From Pseudomonas serboccidentalis (GTDB taxonomy: Bacteria > Pseudomonadota > Gammaproteobacteria > Pseudomonadales > Pseudomonadaceae): DNA of 64,000 bases. Position numbers and translations under genes: made by a program. The stretch covers positions 4,427,680-4,491,679 of the forward strand of contig NZ_CP101655.1 of the NCBI RefSeq assembly GCF_028830055.1, read 5' to 3'. Every line of letters starts with the position of its first letter. The stretch's first letter is position 1. The notes below the pieces were generated by a model. The model did no database searches and had not been told where the DNA came from. It was given only the letters and a program-made list of their open reading frames with translations. Positions 43,486 through 52,836 of this stretch are shown here, piece by piece.

Positions 43486-43615
43486 CAGAGCGTTCGCCGG
43501 CTGCCAGTTGGGCGTGGGCGTCGCCGGTGACTGCGAACAGGTCGTATCCAGAAAGTGCGCTGAACCGTTATCCCGCACACTCGATCCGCACACATTACGG
43601 AGGGGGAGACGGGCC

Positions 43616-44998
43616 ATGGAGACGCGACACTTCAGCGCGGCAGAACGACTGGAGCGGCTGCCGCTCAGCGGTTATCACCGCGTCATTTTCATCATCATTG
43701 CCCTGGCGTTCTTTTTCGACTCCATGGACCTGGCGATGATGACGTTCCTGCTCGGTTCGATCAAAAGCGAGTTCGGTTTGAGCAGCGCACAAGCCGGGTT
43801 GCTCGCCAGTTCGAGTTTTTTCGGCATGGTGCTGGGGGCGTCGCTGTCGGGCATGCTCGCCGACCGTTTCGGGCGCAAACCGGTGTTCCAGTGGAGCATC
43901 GTTCTGTGGGGCGTAGCGAGTTACCTGTGTTCAACCGCGCAAACGGTCGAGAGCCTGACGCTGTTCCGCATCCTGCTGGGGATCGGTATGGGCATGGAGT
44001 TTCCCATCGCGCAGTCGATGCTGTCCGAGCTGATTCCGGCCCGGCGGCGAGGGCGTTATATCGCGTTGATGGACGGTTTCTGGCCGCTGGGTTTTGTCGC
44101 GGCGGGTGTGTTGTCCTACTTCCTGTTACCGCTGATTGGCTGGCGCGACATCTTTCTGGTGTTGGCGGTGCCAGCGGTGTTCGTTCTGGCGATCCGTTTC
44201 TTTATCCCCGAATCACCGCGCTGGTTGGAGCAGGCCGGGCGGCACGAGGCGGCGGACAAAGTACTGGGCGCGATCGAACAGCGTGTGCGCACATCGCTCG
44301 GGGTCGCGACATTGCCTGAGCCGGTGCGCTTGCCACGGACGGTGACGCCACCGGGCAACTTCTTCTCGGCCCTCAAGCAGATCTGGTCGCCGCAATACCG
44401 CCAGCGCACCACGATGATCTGGAGCCTGTGGTTCTTCGCCTTGCTCGGTTTCTACGGACTGACGTCGTGGCTCAGCGCGTTGCTGCAACAGTCGGGTTTT
44501 GCCGTGACTCAGTCGGTGTATTACACCGTGCTGATTTCGCTGGGCGGGATCCCCGGGTTTCTGATGGCGGCGTGGCTGGTCGAACGCTGGGGGCGCAAGC
44601 CGGTGTGCATCGTCACCTTGCTCGGCGGCGGGGTGATGGCGTTTCTTTATGGTCAGAGTGCGGTGTTCGGCGGCAACGTCGCGTTGCTGATCGGTACCGG
44701 TCTGCTGATGCAGTTCTTCCTGTTCGGCATGTGGGCGGTGCTCTACACCTACACGCCGGAGTTGTACCCGACCTCGGCGCGGGCCACAGGCTCGGGCTTC
44801 GCCTCGGCGATTGGGCGTGTCGGCTCGTTGCTGGGGCCGCTGGTGACCGGCTTGGTGTTCCCGATAACCGGGCAGGGCGGGGTGTTCGCCTTGGGGGCGC
44901 TGTGCTTTGCGATTGCGGCGGGGGTGGTGTGGCTGTTCGGGATGGAGACGCGCGGCAAGACGCTGGAGGAGCTGACTGAAACCCAAGCCGCCGGCTGA
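43616..44998 (+). CDS. MFS metabolite:H+ symporter (NiaP/AAHS-like)
   Basis: A 460-residue, 12-helix transporter: the start YHRVIFIIIALAFFFDSMDLAMM and motif A SGMLADRFGRKPVF point to the organic-acid/sugar (AAHS, NiaP, SV2-like) branch; later PESPRWL and YTYTPELYPTSARATGSG. AAHS/NiaP relatives import aromatic acids or niacin; the substrate here is unknown. A strong GGAGGGGGAG site precedes the ATG at 43616. It is probably co-regulated with the preceding ArsR-like gene. Confidence 0.88.
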   Translation: METRHFSAAERLERLPLSGYHRVIFIIIALAFFFDSMDLAMMTFLLGSIKSEFGLSSAQAGLLASSSFFGMVLGASLSGMLADRFGRKPVFQWSIVLWGVASYLCSTAQTVESLTLFRILLGIGMGMEFPIAQSMLSELIPARRRGRYIALMDGFWPLGFVAAGVLSYFLLPLIGWRDIFLVLAVPAVFVLAIRFFIPESPRWLEQAGRHEAADKVLGAIEQRVRTSLGVATLPEPVRLPRTVTPPGNFFSALKQIWSPQYRQRTTMIWSLWFFALLGFYGLTSWLSALLQQSGFAVTQSVYYTVLISLGGIPGFLMAAWLVERWGRKPVCIVTLLGGGVMAFLYGQSAVFGGNVALLIGTGLLMQFFLFGMWAVLYTYTPELYPTSARATGSGFASAIGRVGSLLGPLVTGLVFPITGQGGVFALGALCFAIAAGVVWLFGMETRGKTLEELTETQAAG

Positions 44999-45011
44999 AC
45001 ACAAATCCAAT

Positions 45012-45100
45012 TGCAGGAGTGAGCCTGCTCGCGATGGCGGTGTGTCAGATACAGATGTTTCGACTGACACAACGCCATCGCGAGCAGGCTCATTCCTACA
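45012..45100. repeat. Dispersed inverted repeat, GAGCCTGCTCGC family
   Basis: TGCAGGAGTGAGCCTGCTCG and CGAGCAGGCTCATTCCTACA with inner GATGGCGGTGTGTCAG/CTGACACAACGCCATC. It is placed between the convergent MFS and deaminase genes. Confidence 0.92.
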
Positions 45101-45119
45101 AAGCGTTATGCGCTGAGGC

Positions 45120-46082
<963 letters not shown>

Positions 46083-46153
46083 TCATCAGGTGCAATGACG
46101 GCATTCTACAGATGCTCGCCGAAACAATTGGCAAAACCTGACCAAGCGATCCA

Positions 46154-47119
46154 TCAGACCGCTTCCTGCTCGCGACGATAGGCGTAGGTATCGGCGAAGC
46201 GCGAGAGCAGGAATTGCGCGCAAGTGGTGGTCGGATATTTCGCCGGGTGCTGTGCGTCCTGGCAACCGGGCAGGCATTCGATGCGGGTGTCCGGGTGTGG
46301 CTCGGCGAAGAACGGCATCGAATAGCGATCCACCCCCAGCGGGCTGATCACTCGATGCGGTGTCGAGCGATAACGGTCGTTGCTCCAGCGCGCCATCATG
46401 TCGCCGAGATTGACCACGAAGGTGCTGTCAATCGGCGGCGCGTCGATCCATTCACCGTTGACGTTCTTTACTTGCAGGCCGCCGGCGCTGTCCTGATAGA
46501 GCAACGTGATGCAGCCGTAATCAGTGTGTGCCCCGGCGCCTTGCTGCTCGGCGCTGCTGGCGGTGTGGCGCGGCGGGTAGTGGATCATGCGCAGCACGCT
46601 GACCGGTTCAACGAAGCGTGAATCGAAGAAATCGCGCTCGATGCCCAGCGCAATCGTCATCGCCCGCAACAGGGTTTGCGCGAGTGCCTGCATGTCGAGG
46701 TAATGCTGCTCCATCAACGCCTCCCAGCCTGCTTGCGCCGGATGGCGATTGGGCCCGCGTAGCGGTTTTTCCGCGAGCACGTCGGGATGATCTGCCGGCA
46801 GGTGCAGGCCCATGTCGAAGGTTTCTTTGAGGTCGCTGGGTTTGTCCGGGTCGAGCTGCTCGGTGGCGATGGCGCCGTAGCCACGGTGGTGACGGGTCTG
46901 GGTGATGTCGATCTGGAGTTTTTCTTCTACCGGTTGCGCAAAAAAGCGCTGCGCGTGATCGAGCAGGGCGGCGATGCGCTGAGCGGAGATCGGATGACCC
47001 TTGATGTAGAAGAAGCCCCATTCGCGGCAGGCCTGGTCGATATGCGCGGCGACGGCGGGCCAGGCGTTTTGGTCGTTGGTGTAGAGCGGGCTGATGTCGA
47101 TGACGGGAAGACTGTTCAT
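46154..47119 (-). CDS. 2-oxoglutarate/Fe(II)-dependent oxygenase
   Basis: A 321-residue isopenicillin N synthase-like oxygenase: N-terminal DIOX_N region (SLPVIDISPLYTND, WGFFYIKGHPI) and jelly-roll core with the iron ligands His198, Asp200 (GAHTDYG) and His255 (STPHRV), plus 2OG-binding Arg265/Ser267 (DRYSMPFF). AAGGA precedes the ATG. It is in the purine cluster next to the deaminase, suggesting a purine or modified-base substrate, which is inference. Confidence 0.9.
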   Translation of the reverse strand: MNSLPVIDISPLYTNDQNAWPAVAAHIDQACREWGFFYIKGHPISAQRIAALLDHAQRFFAQPVEEKLQIDITQTRHHRGYGAIATEQLDPDKPSDLKETFDMGLHLPADHPDVLAEKPLRGPNRHPAQAGWEALMEQHYLDMQALAQTLLRAMTIALGIERDFFDSRFVEPVSVLRMIHYPPRHTASSAEQQGAGAHTDYGCITLLYQDSAGGLQVKNVNGEWIDAPPIDSTFVVNLGDMMARWSNDRYRSTPHRVISPLGVDRYSMPFFAEPHPDTRIECLPGCQDAQHPAKYPTTTCAQFLLSRFADTYAYRREQEAV

Positions 47120-47149
47120 GCACAATCCTTGAGAACGCTGAAGAGCCAT

Positions 47150-47238
47150 TGTAGGAGTGAGCCTGCTCGCGATAGCGGAGTGTCAGATGCAGATATCTCG
47201 ACTGACACTCCGCTATCACGAGCAGGCTCACTCCTACA
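47150..47238. repeat. Dispersed inverted repeat, GAGCCTGCTCGC family
   Basis: TGTAGGAGTGAGCCTGCTCG and CGAGCAGGCTCACTCCTACA with inner CGATAGCGGAGTGTCAG/CTGACACTCCGCTATC, forming an almost perfect hairpin. Confidence 0.93.
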
Positions 47239-47263
47239 GGGGATTTGTGTTTTGGCAGGAGGG

Positions 47264-48337
47264 TTACTTCGGCATCTCGGCCTTCATCCCTTCCACGTAA
47301 TAGTTCATCGACGCCAGTTCCGCATTCGTCGCGCTCACGCCCGCCGGGATTTTTTCCACGCCAGCCTGATCCTTGATCGGCCCGGTGAACGGCTGCAACG
47401 CGCCGCTCTTGATGTCGGCGATGATCTGTTCGGCCTCGGCTTTCACCGGGGCCGGCACCAGGTCGCTGATTGGCAGCTCAACCGTGCCTTCCTTCAGCCC
47501 GCCCCAGTAGTCCTGCGACTTCCAGGTGTGGTCGATCACGCTTTGCGTGGCTTGAATGTAGTGCGGTGCCCAGTCGTTGACGATCGAAGTCAGCACCGCT
47601 TTCGGGCCGAAGTGCGCCATGTCCGAGGCGTATCCCACGGCGTACACGCCACGCCGTTCGGCCGCCTGGATCGGCGCCGGGCTGTCGGTGTGCTGGAACA
47701 CCACGTCCACGCCCTGGTCGATCAGCGCGTTGGCGGCATCGGCTTCCTTGCCTGGGTCGAACCACGAGTTGACCCACACCACCTTGATCTCGGTGCCGGG
47801 GTTGTACTTGTTCAGGGCCAGCTGGATGGCGTTGATATCGCGGATCACTTCCGGAATCGGGAACGAGGCAACGTAGCCGATCTTCTTGGTCTTGGTCATC
47901 TTCGCCGCGAGGAAGCCGCCAACGTAACGGCCTTCATAGGTGCGGGCCAGGTAGGTGCCGAGGTTCTTGTCCTGCTTGTAGCCGGTGGCGTGTTCGAAGG
48001 TCACCTTGGGAAACTGCTTGGCGACTTTCAGCGTCGGGTTCATGTAGCCGAAGGAGGTGGTGAAGATCAGGTCATAGTTGTCCTTGGCCATGTTGCGGAT
48101 TACCCGCTCGGCGTCGGCGCCCTCGGCAACGTTCTCGACGTAATTGGTGGTGATCTGCGGGCCGAACTTTTCCGCCAGCGCCTTGCGCCCCTGTTCATGC
48201 TGATACGTCCAGCCGTGGTCGCCGATCGGGCCGATGTAGACGAAACCGACCTTCAGCGGATCGGCGGCGCTGACGCTCAGGCTGATCCCCAGACCGATGG
48301 CGGCGCACAGCAGTTTGTGCAGCGGACGTATTTGCAT
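47264..48337 (-). CDS. BMP-family ABC substrate-binding protein (purine/nucleoside)
   Basis: A 357-residue periplasmic binding protein: signal peptide ending ISLSVSA, then the BMP (PnrA-like) fold: KVGFVYIGPIGDHGWTYQHEQG, IFTTSFGYMNPTLKVAKQFP, GYASDMAHFGP. There is no lipobox cysteine, so it is free in the periplasm. The ATG at 48337 has GGAG nine bases upstream. It is the likely binding protein for the permease/ATPase set at 52837-56443, although separated from it by about 4.5 kb. Confidence 0.9.
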   Translation of the reverse strand: MQIRPLHKLLCAAIGLGISLSVSAADPLKVGFVYIGPIGDHGWTYQHEQGRKALAEKFGPQITTNYVENVAEGADAERVIRNMAKDNYDLIFTTSFGYMNPTLKVAKQFPKVTFEHATGYKQDKNLGTYLARTYEGRYVGGFLAAKMTKTKKIGYVASFPIPEVIRDINAIQLALNKYNPGTEIKVVWVNSWFDPGKEADAANALIDQGVDVVFQHTDSPAPIQAAERRGVYAVGYASDMAHFGPKAVLTSIVNDWAPHYIQATQSVIDHTWKSQDYWGGLKEGTVELPISDLVPAPVKAEAEQIIADIKSGALQPFTGPIKDQAGVEKIPAGVSATNAELASMNYYVEGMKAEMPK

Positions 48338-48408
48338 GAATTGGAACTCCATTTTGTTGTGTGTGGTCAGGGCCAATGCAAATTGCTGACCAACAGGACA
48401 ACAAAGCA

Positions 48409-48480
48409 GAAGATCGCAGCCTTCGGCAGCTTCTACAGGGGAATGCGAAACCTGTAGGAGCTGCCGAAGGCTGCGATCTT
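48409..48480. repeat. Dispersed inverted repeat, GTAGGAGCTGCC family
   Basis: AAGATCGCAGCCTTCGGCAG and the matching arm CTGCCGAAGGCTGCGATCTT. It lies in the divergent BMP/chaA intergenic region. Confidence 0.9.
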
Positions 48481-48611
48481 TTCAGCGACGGAACCAACGC
48501 AGTGCAAGCCAGTGGATTCACGCTATCGGCTGGTGCGCTAAGGTGTAACGAAACGTTAGCGCCGCCCCGCAGTCAGTAGCTCATTCGAACCTCTCGGCAA
48601 AAAGGCCCGTC

Positions 48612-49703
48612 ATGTTCACGATCCTCAAGCAAGAAAGCTTTCTGTTGCTGGCGGTGATTGCCGCATGCATCGCCTACCCGCTGGAACACTGGATGATGCA
48701 CAGCGGGCAGATCGTCGCGCTGATATCCGGCCTGGTGCTGATCGCCTTCATCGTCGCCGCCTCGATGCGCGTCGCCCATCACGCCGAACTGCTCGCGGAA
48801 AAAGTCGGCGACCCCTACGGCACGATGATCCTGACCCTCGCTGCGGTGCTGGTGGAAGTGGTGATCCTGGCGATCATGATGAGCAACGAAGCGTCGCCCA
48901 CGCTGGTGCGTGACACGATCTATTCGGCGGTGATGCTCGACATCAACGGTATCCTCGGCCTTGCCGCGCTGATGGGCGGGCTCAAGCATGGCGAGCAGTC
49001 GTACAACGATGATTCGGCGCGCAGCTACAGCGTGATGATCCTCACCGCCATGGGCGTGTCGATGGTGGTACCGGAGTTCATTCCGGCGGCCAACTGGAAG
49101 ATTTATTCGGCGTTCACCATCGGCGCGATGGTGGTGCTTTACGCGTTGTTCCTGCGCATGCAGGTCGGCCCGCACAGTTACTTTTTCAGTTACAGCTACC
49201 CGGACAAGCGCCGCAAGAAAGAACCGGTGGAGGAGGAGCCGAAACCGCTGAGCCTGGCGTGGTCGATCGGCACTCTGGTGTTCGGGGTGGTGGTGATCGG
49301 CGCACTGGCCGAAGTGATGTCCAAGACCCTCGATCTGGGCCTGGAAGGCACGGGCGCACCGCCGGTGATCACGGCGATTCTGGTGGCGGCGATTTCGGCG
49401 GCACCGGAGATTCTCACCGCGTTGCGCGCAGCCTTGGCCAACCGCATGCAATCGGTGGTCAACATCGCCATGGGGGCGTCACTGTCGACGGTGATCCTGA
49501 CGGTGCCGGTGATGGAGGCGATGGCGCTGTACACCGGCCAGCCGTTTCAAATGGCGATGACCCCGGTGCAGACGGTGATGATCTTCATCACGCTGATCGT
49601 CAGTGCGATCAACCTGAACGACGGCGAGACCAATGCCATCGAGGGCATGACCCATTTTGTGCTGTTTGCGACGTTTATCATGTTGTCGCTGCTGGGCCTC
49701 TAG
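48612..49703 (+). CDS. chaA: Calcium/proton antiporter ChaA
   Basis: A 363-residue member of the CaCA family with ~11 hydrophobic segments. The two conserved alpha repeats are visible: LAAVLVEVVILAIMMSN near residue 80 and VAAISAAPEILTALRAALANRMQS near 260. It exchanges Ca2+ (or Na+/K+) for protons. It is a single gene flanked by inverted repeats and interrupts the purine cluster. Confidence 0.93.
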   Translation: MFTILKQESFLLLAVIAACIAYPLEHWMMHSGQIVALISGLVLIAFIVAASMRVAHHAELLAEKVGDPYGTMILTLAAVLVEVVILAIMMSNEASPTLVRDTIYSAVMLDINGILGLAALMGGLKHGEQSYNDDSARSYSVMILTAMGVSMVVPEFIPAANWKIYSAFTIGAMVVLYALFLRMQVGPHSYFFSYSYPDKRRKKEPVEEEPKPLSLAWSIGTLVFGVVVIGALAEVMSKTLDLGLEGTGAPPVITAILVAAISAAPEILTALRAALANRMQSVVNIAMGASLSTVILTVPVMEAMALYTGQPFQMAMTPVQTVMIFITLIVSAINLNDGETNAIEGMTHFVLFATFIMLSLLGL

Positions 49704-49720
49704 ACCCACCACAAAACAAT

Positions 49721-49809
49721 TGTAGGAGTGAGCCTGCTCGCGATAGCTGAGTGTCAGTCGAGATATTCATATCTGACACACCGCAATCGCGAGCAGGCTC
49801 ACTCCTACA
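49721..49809. repeat. Dispersed inverted repeat, GAGCCTGCTCGC family
   Basis: TGTAGGAGTGAGCCTGCTCG and CGAGCAGGCTCACTCCTACA around a partly mismatched centre, between the convergent chaA and deaminase genes. Confidence 0.92.
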
Positions 49810-49828
49810 GGGTTTAACCAGCGGTGGA

Positions 49829-51187
49829 TCAGGTCCCGGCGATCAACTGCCGAGCCGCCTGGCTGTGATCAGCGATCAGCCCCTTCAGATCCAGCCCTTC
49901 GACCTGGCCATCCACCACGCGCCACTTGCCACCAATCATCACCCGATCCGCGCGATCCGCACCGCACAACAACAACGCCGAAATCGGATCATGGCTGCCC
50001 GAGAAGCGCAGCTCATCGAGCTTGAACAACGCCAGATCCGCCTGCTTGCCCAACGCCAGTTCACCAATGTCGGTGCGCCCCAACAGGCTCGCCGAACCTT
50101 TGGTTGCCCAGCCCAGCACGCGTTCCGGGGTGATCTTTTCCGCGCCATAACGCAGACGCTGGATGTACAGCGCCTGCCGTGCTTCGAGGATCATGTTCGA
50201 CGCGTCGTTGGAGGCCGAACCGTCCACACCCAGACCAAACAACGCGCCGGCATCGGTCAGCTCGATGCTCGGGCAGATACCGGAAGCCAGGCGCATGTTT
50301 GAGCTCGGGCAATGGCAGATACCCGTGCCGGCCTGGCCGAGGCGGGCGATTTCGTCCGGGTTGAAGTGGATGCCGTGGGCCAGCCAGGTGCGCGGGCCGA
50401 GCCAGCCGACGCTGTCCAGATAATCCACAGTGCGCAGGCCGAAACGCTGCAGGCAGAAATCTTCTTCGTCGAGGGTTTCCGCCAGATGCGTGTGCAGGCG
50501 AACGTCGAGCTGGTTCGCCAGTTCGGCGCTGGCCGACATGATTTCCGGGGTCACCGAGAACGGCGAGCACGGCGCCAGGGCGATCTGGATTTGCGCACCG
50601 TCGCCGCGCTCGTGGTACTCGTGAATCAGGCGCTGACTGTCGTCGAGAATTACCTGGCCTTCCTGCACGGTCTGCTGCGGTGGCAGGCCGCCGTCCTTCT
50701 CGCCGAGGCTCATAGAGCCGCGAGTGAGCATGGCGCGCATGCCCAGTTCGCGTACGGTTTCGACTTGCACGTCGATGGCGTTTTCCAGGCCGTCCGGGAA
50801 CAGATAGTGATGGTCGGCAGCGGTGGTGCAGCCCGACAGCAGCAGTTCAGCCAGCGCGACTTTGCTGGCGAGGGCGAGTTTTTCCGGGGTCAGCCGCGCC
50901 CACACTGGGTACAGGGTTTTCAACCACGGGAACAACGGCTGATTGACCACCGGCGCCCAGGCGCGAGTCAGGGTTTGATAAAAGTGATGGTGGGTGTTGA
51001 TCAGGCCCGGCAGGATCACATGCTCGCGGGCATCGAACACTTCGTTGCACGGCGCGGACGGTTGTTGACCGGCTGCCAGCACTTCGACGATGACGCCGTC
51101 TTGCAGCACCAGACCGCCACGGGCATCGAGCGCGTTGGCCGTGAAAATGGCGAGGGGATTTTTTAACCAGGTACGGGTCGCGGGCAT
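49829..51187 (-). CDS. 8-oxoguanine deaminase
   Basis: A 452-residue amidohydrolase of the ATZ/TRZ type: PGLINTHHHFYQTLTRA with metal histidines 66-68, SGCTTAADHHYLFP, RLHTHLAETLDEEDF, TWLAHGIHFN and GLGVDGSASND. The NTHHHFYQTLTRA motif is characteristic of the P. aeruginosa 8-oxoguanine deaminase (PA0142) group, which converts 8-oxoguanine to uric acid and can also act on isocytosine. The ATG at 51187 has GAGGAG upstream; the frame remains open through the upstream repeat, which is not coding. Confidence 0.9.
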   Translation of the reverse strand: MPATRTWLKNPLAIFTANALDARGGLVLQDGVIVEVLAAGQQPSAPCNEVFDAREHVILPGLINTHHHFYQTLTRAWAPVVNQPLFPWLKTLYPVWARLTPEKLALASKVALAELLLSGCTTAADHHYLFPDGLENAIDVQVETVRELGMRAMLTRGSMSLGEKDGGLPPQQTVQEGQVILDDSQRLIHEYHERGDGAQIQIALAPCSPFSVTPEIMSASAELANQLDVRLHTHLAETLDEEDFCLQRFGLRTVDYLDSVGWLGPRTWLAHGIHFNPDEIARLGQAGTGICHCPSSNMRLASGICPSIELTDAGALFGLGVDGSASNDASNMILEARQALYIQRLRYGAEKITPERVLGWATKGSASLLGRTDIGELALGKQADLALFKLDELRFSGSHDPISALLLCGADRADRVMIGGKWRVVDGQVEGLDLKGLIADHSQAARQLIAGT

Positions 51188-51336
51188 TTTGCCGGCTCCT
51201 CTGAAAGTGGGGTTCAGGGTTGCCAGCTCAGTGTTGCCCTGTCTGCTGATCCAGGGTCGCCGCTTGGGCGAGGCGCGCAGTTTCAAACAAATCGCCGGAT
51301 CGGGCAAGCCCAACCCGACAGCCAACGCATCACCCC

Positions 51337-51440
51337 CTGTAGGAGCTGTAGGAGCTGCCGAAGGCTGCGATCTTTTGACTTGTTTTTTCAAGATCAAAAG
51401 ATCGTCCGATTGCGGCCCGAGCCTTCGGCAGCTCCTACAG
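51337..51440. repeat. Dispersed inverted repeat, GTAGGAGCTGCC family, with a duplicated arm start
   Basis: The left arm begins with a tandem duplication (TGTAGGAGCTGTAGGAGCTG); the right arm has the variant GATCGTCCGATTGCGGCCCG insertion shared with the copy at 37759. Confidence 0.88.
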
Positions 51441-51470
51441 GTATCTGGGGATTTCAGAGGTCTCGTGTGC

Positions 51471-52157
51471 TTACCAGGGAATGGTTTCACCCTTGTAGTT
51501 GATGAAGTGATGTCCGCCCTTGCCGGTATACGCATTCACCTGATCAATCAGCCCACGCGTGCTGGTGTCCACATCGAGGTCGGCACCTTCGCCGCCCATG
51601 TCGGTCTTCACCCAACCCGGGTGCAGCGACAGCACGGTGAGTTTCTGCTCGCCCAATTGCGTGACGAAGCTGTTGGTCATCGAGTTCAGCGCGGCTTTGC
51701 TCGCCTTGTACAGCGCCAGCTCCGGTGCGTCGGGTACGGTGACGCTGCCCAGACCGGAACTCATGAACGCCAGCACGCCGCTGCCATCGCGGATCTGCCC
51801 GACAAAACGTTGCGCCAGATTGATCGGCGCTACGGCGTTGGTGAAGAACAGCTGGCCGACTTCGGCCAGTGTCGCGCCACCGGGTGTCTGGACTTCCGGG
51901 CCTTTGACCCCGGCGTTGACGAACAGCAGGTCGAAGGTTTCGCCCTTGAGTTGCTGACTCAGGGCGATTACCGCCTGCTGGTCATCCATGTCGAGTTTCT
52001 CGATGCGCACACTGCCCAGCGCTTGCAGCGCCTCAGCCTTCTGCGGATTGCGCACGGTGGCGGTCACCTGCCAGCCATCGGCCAGCAGGGTTTTCACCAG
52101 CCCGAGGCCCAAGCCACGGGAGGCGCCGATGATCAGTGCGTTTTTTGCCTGGGACAT
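51471..52157 (-). CDS. Short-chain dehydrogenase/reductase
   Basis: A 228-residue classical SDR: GASRGLGLGLVKTLL nucleotide motif near residue 11, LFVNAGVKGPE (NAG), catalytic Ser in AFMSSGLGSV and YKASKAAL near 150. It resembles the CsgA-like sniffer subgroup; the substrate is unknown. It is divergent from the 140-residue membrane protein across a MerR-type promoter element. Confidence 0.9.
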   Translation of the reverse strand: MSQAKNALIIGASRGLGLGLVKTLLADGWQVTATVRNPQKAEALQALGSVRIEKLDMDDQQAVIALSQQLKGETFDLLFVNAGVKGPEVQTPGGATLAEVGQLFFTNAVAPINLAQRFVGQIRDGSGVLAFMSSGLGSVTVPDAPELALYKASKAALNSMTNSFVTQLGEQKLTVLSLHPGWVKTDMGGEGADLDVDTSTRGLIDQVNAYTGKGGHHFINYKGETIPW

Positions 52158-52263
52158 GAAGGATTCCTTGAAAGTTACGGTTCACGGATTCAATGGACAC
52201 GCCTGACCGAGCCGTTGTTGCAACGCTCGTCGCAACACATCGAGCCGGGTCTCTAAAGAGGTA

Positions 52264-52294
52264 TTGACCTTGGAGCATACTCCAGGCTTTACCG
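52264..52294 (+). promoter_or_regulatory. Orphan MerR-family (NmlR/AdhR-like) promoter
   Basis: TTGACC (52264-52269), 19-base spacer, TTACCG (52289-52294). The spacer carries the dyad CTTGGAG-CATA-CTCCAGG, close to CTTGGAG-N4-CTCCAAG, the operator of aldehyde-sensing MerR proteins. It points at the gene starting at 52323. A small stem (TGCTCC/GGAGCA, 52299-52319) then overlaps its GGAG ribosome-binding site. Confidence 0.7.
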
Positions 52295-52322
52295 TGGTTG
52301 CTCCTCAAATTTTGGAGCATGG

Positions 52323-52745
52323 ATGATGTGGACTTCGACGCAGTATCGCAATGTGGTGCGCGGCAGTGCCTGGTATGACCTGATCGTTACAGCGGCGTTT
52401 GCCACGCCGTGGAGTTTCGCCGCGTTGCATGGTTTTTTGACGTCGCTGGAATTGCCCGGTGAACTGCCGGCGTTCGCGCCGGCGCACATGTTGATGGCGA
52501 ACCTGTTGGGTTCGGTGGTTTGTGTGTGGGCGGTGCTGCGCATTTGTGATCCGCAGGCGCTTTATGGGCGCTATGACGCGGTGGCGCGGTTTCTGTTTGC
52601 GGCCTGGCAGGCGTATGCCTTGGCCCATGGCGCCAGTTCACTGTTGGTGGTTTTTCTGGTCTTCGAGTTGGCGTGGGGCATCGCTCAGACGCTACCCATT
52701 TGTGGCGAGGGAGCTTGCTCTCGCTCGGCTGCGCAGCAGTCGTAA
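52323..52745 (+). CDS. Membrane protein of unknown function
   Basis: A 140-residue protein with about four membrane segments (LIVTAAFATPWSFAAL; LMANLLGSVVCVWAVL; FLFAAWQAYAL; LLVVFLVFELAWGIA). The last 15 residues (ICGEGACSRSAAQQS) are encoded by a dispersed repeat rather than by family sequence. Starts at 52323 and 52326 are both possible after GGAG. It sits under an orphan MerR-type promoter. No function can be assigned. Confidence 0.75.
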   Translation: MMWTSTQYRNVVRGSAWYDLIVTAAFATPWSFAALHGFLTSLELPGELPAFAPAHMLMANLLGSVVCVWAVLRICDPQALYGRYDAVARFLFAAWQAYALAHGASSLLVVFLVFELAWGIAQTLPICGEGACSRSAAQQS

Positions 52746-52822
52746 ATCCTGAGTGCGAGGTCTTCCAGGCTCAATGTTGAGGGCCACTTCGCGCCCCAGC
52801 GGGAGCGAGCTCCCTCGCCACC
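52701..52822. repeat. Dispersed inverted repeat, GGCGAGGGAGCTTGCTC family
   Basis: The left arm TGTGGCGAGGGAGCTTGCTC is partly mirrored by GGGAGCGAGCTCCCTCGCCA, with a centre CTGCGCAGCAGTCGTAAATC. It is the only copy of this third family in the window. It overlaps the 3' end of the membrane-protein gene. Confidence 0.85.
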
Positions 52823-52836
52823 GGTTTTGTGTCTGC

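Noticed and set aside
51188..51535. N-terminal extension of the 8-oxoguanine deaminase
   Set aside because: The added residues come from the inverted repeat at 51337-51440; the family start is at 51187.
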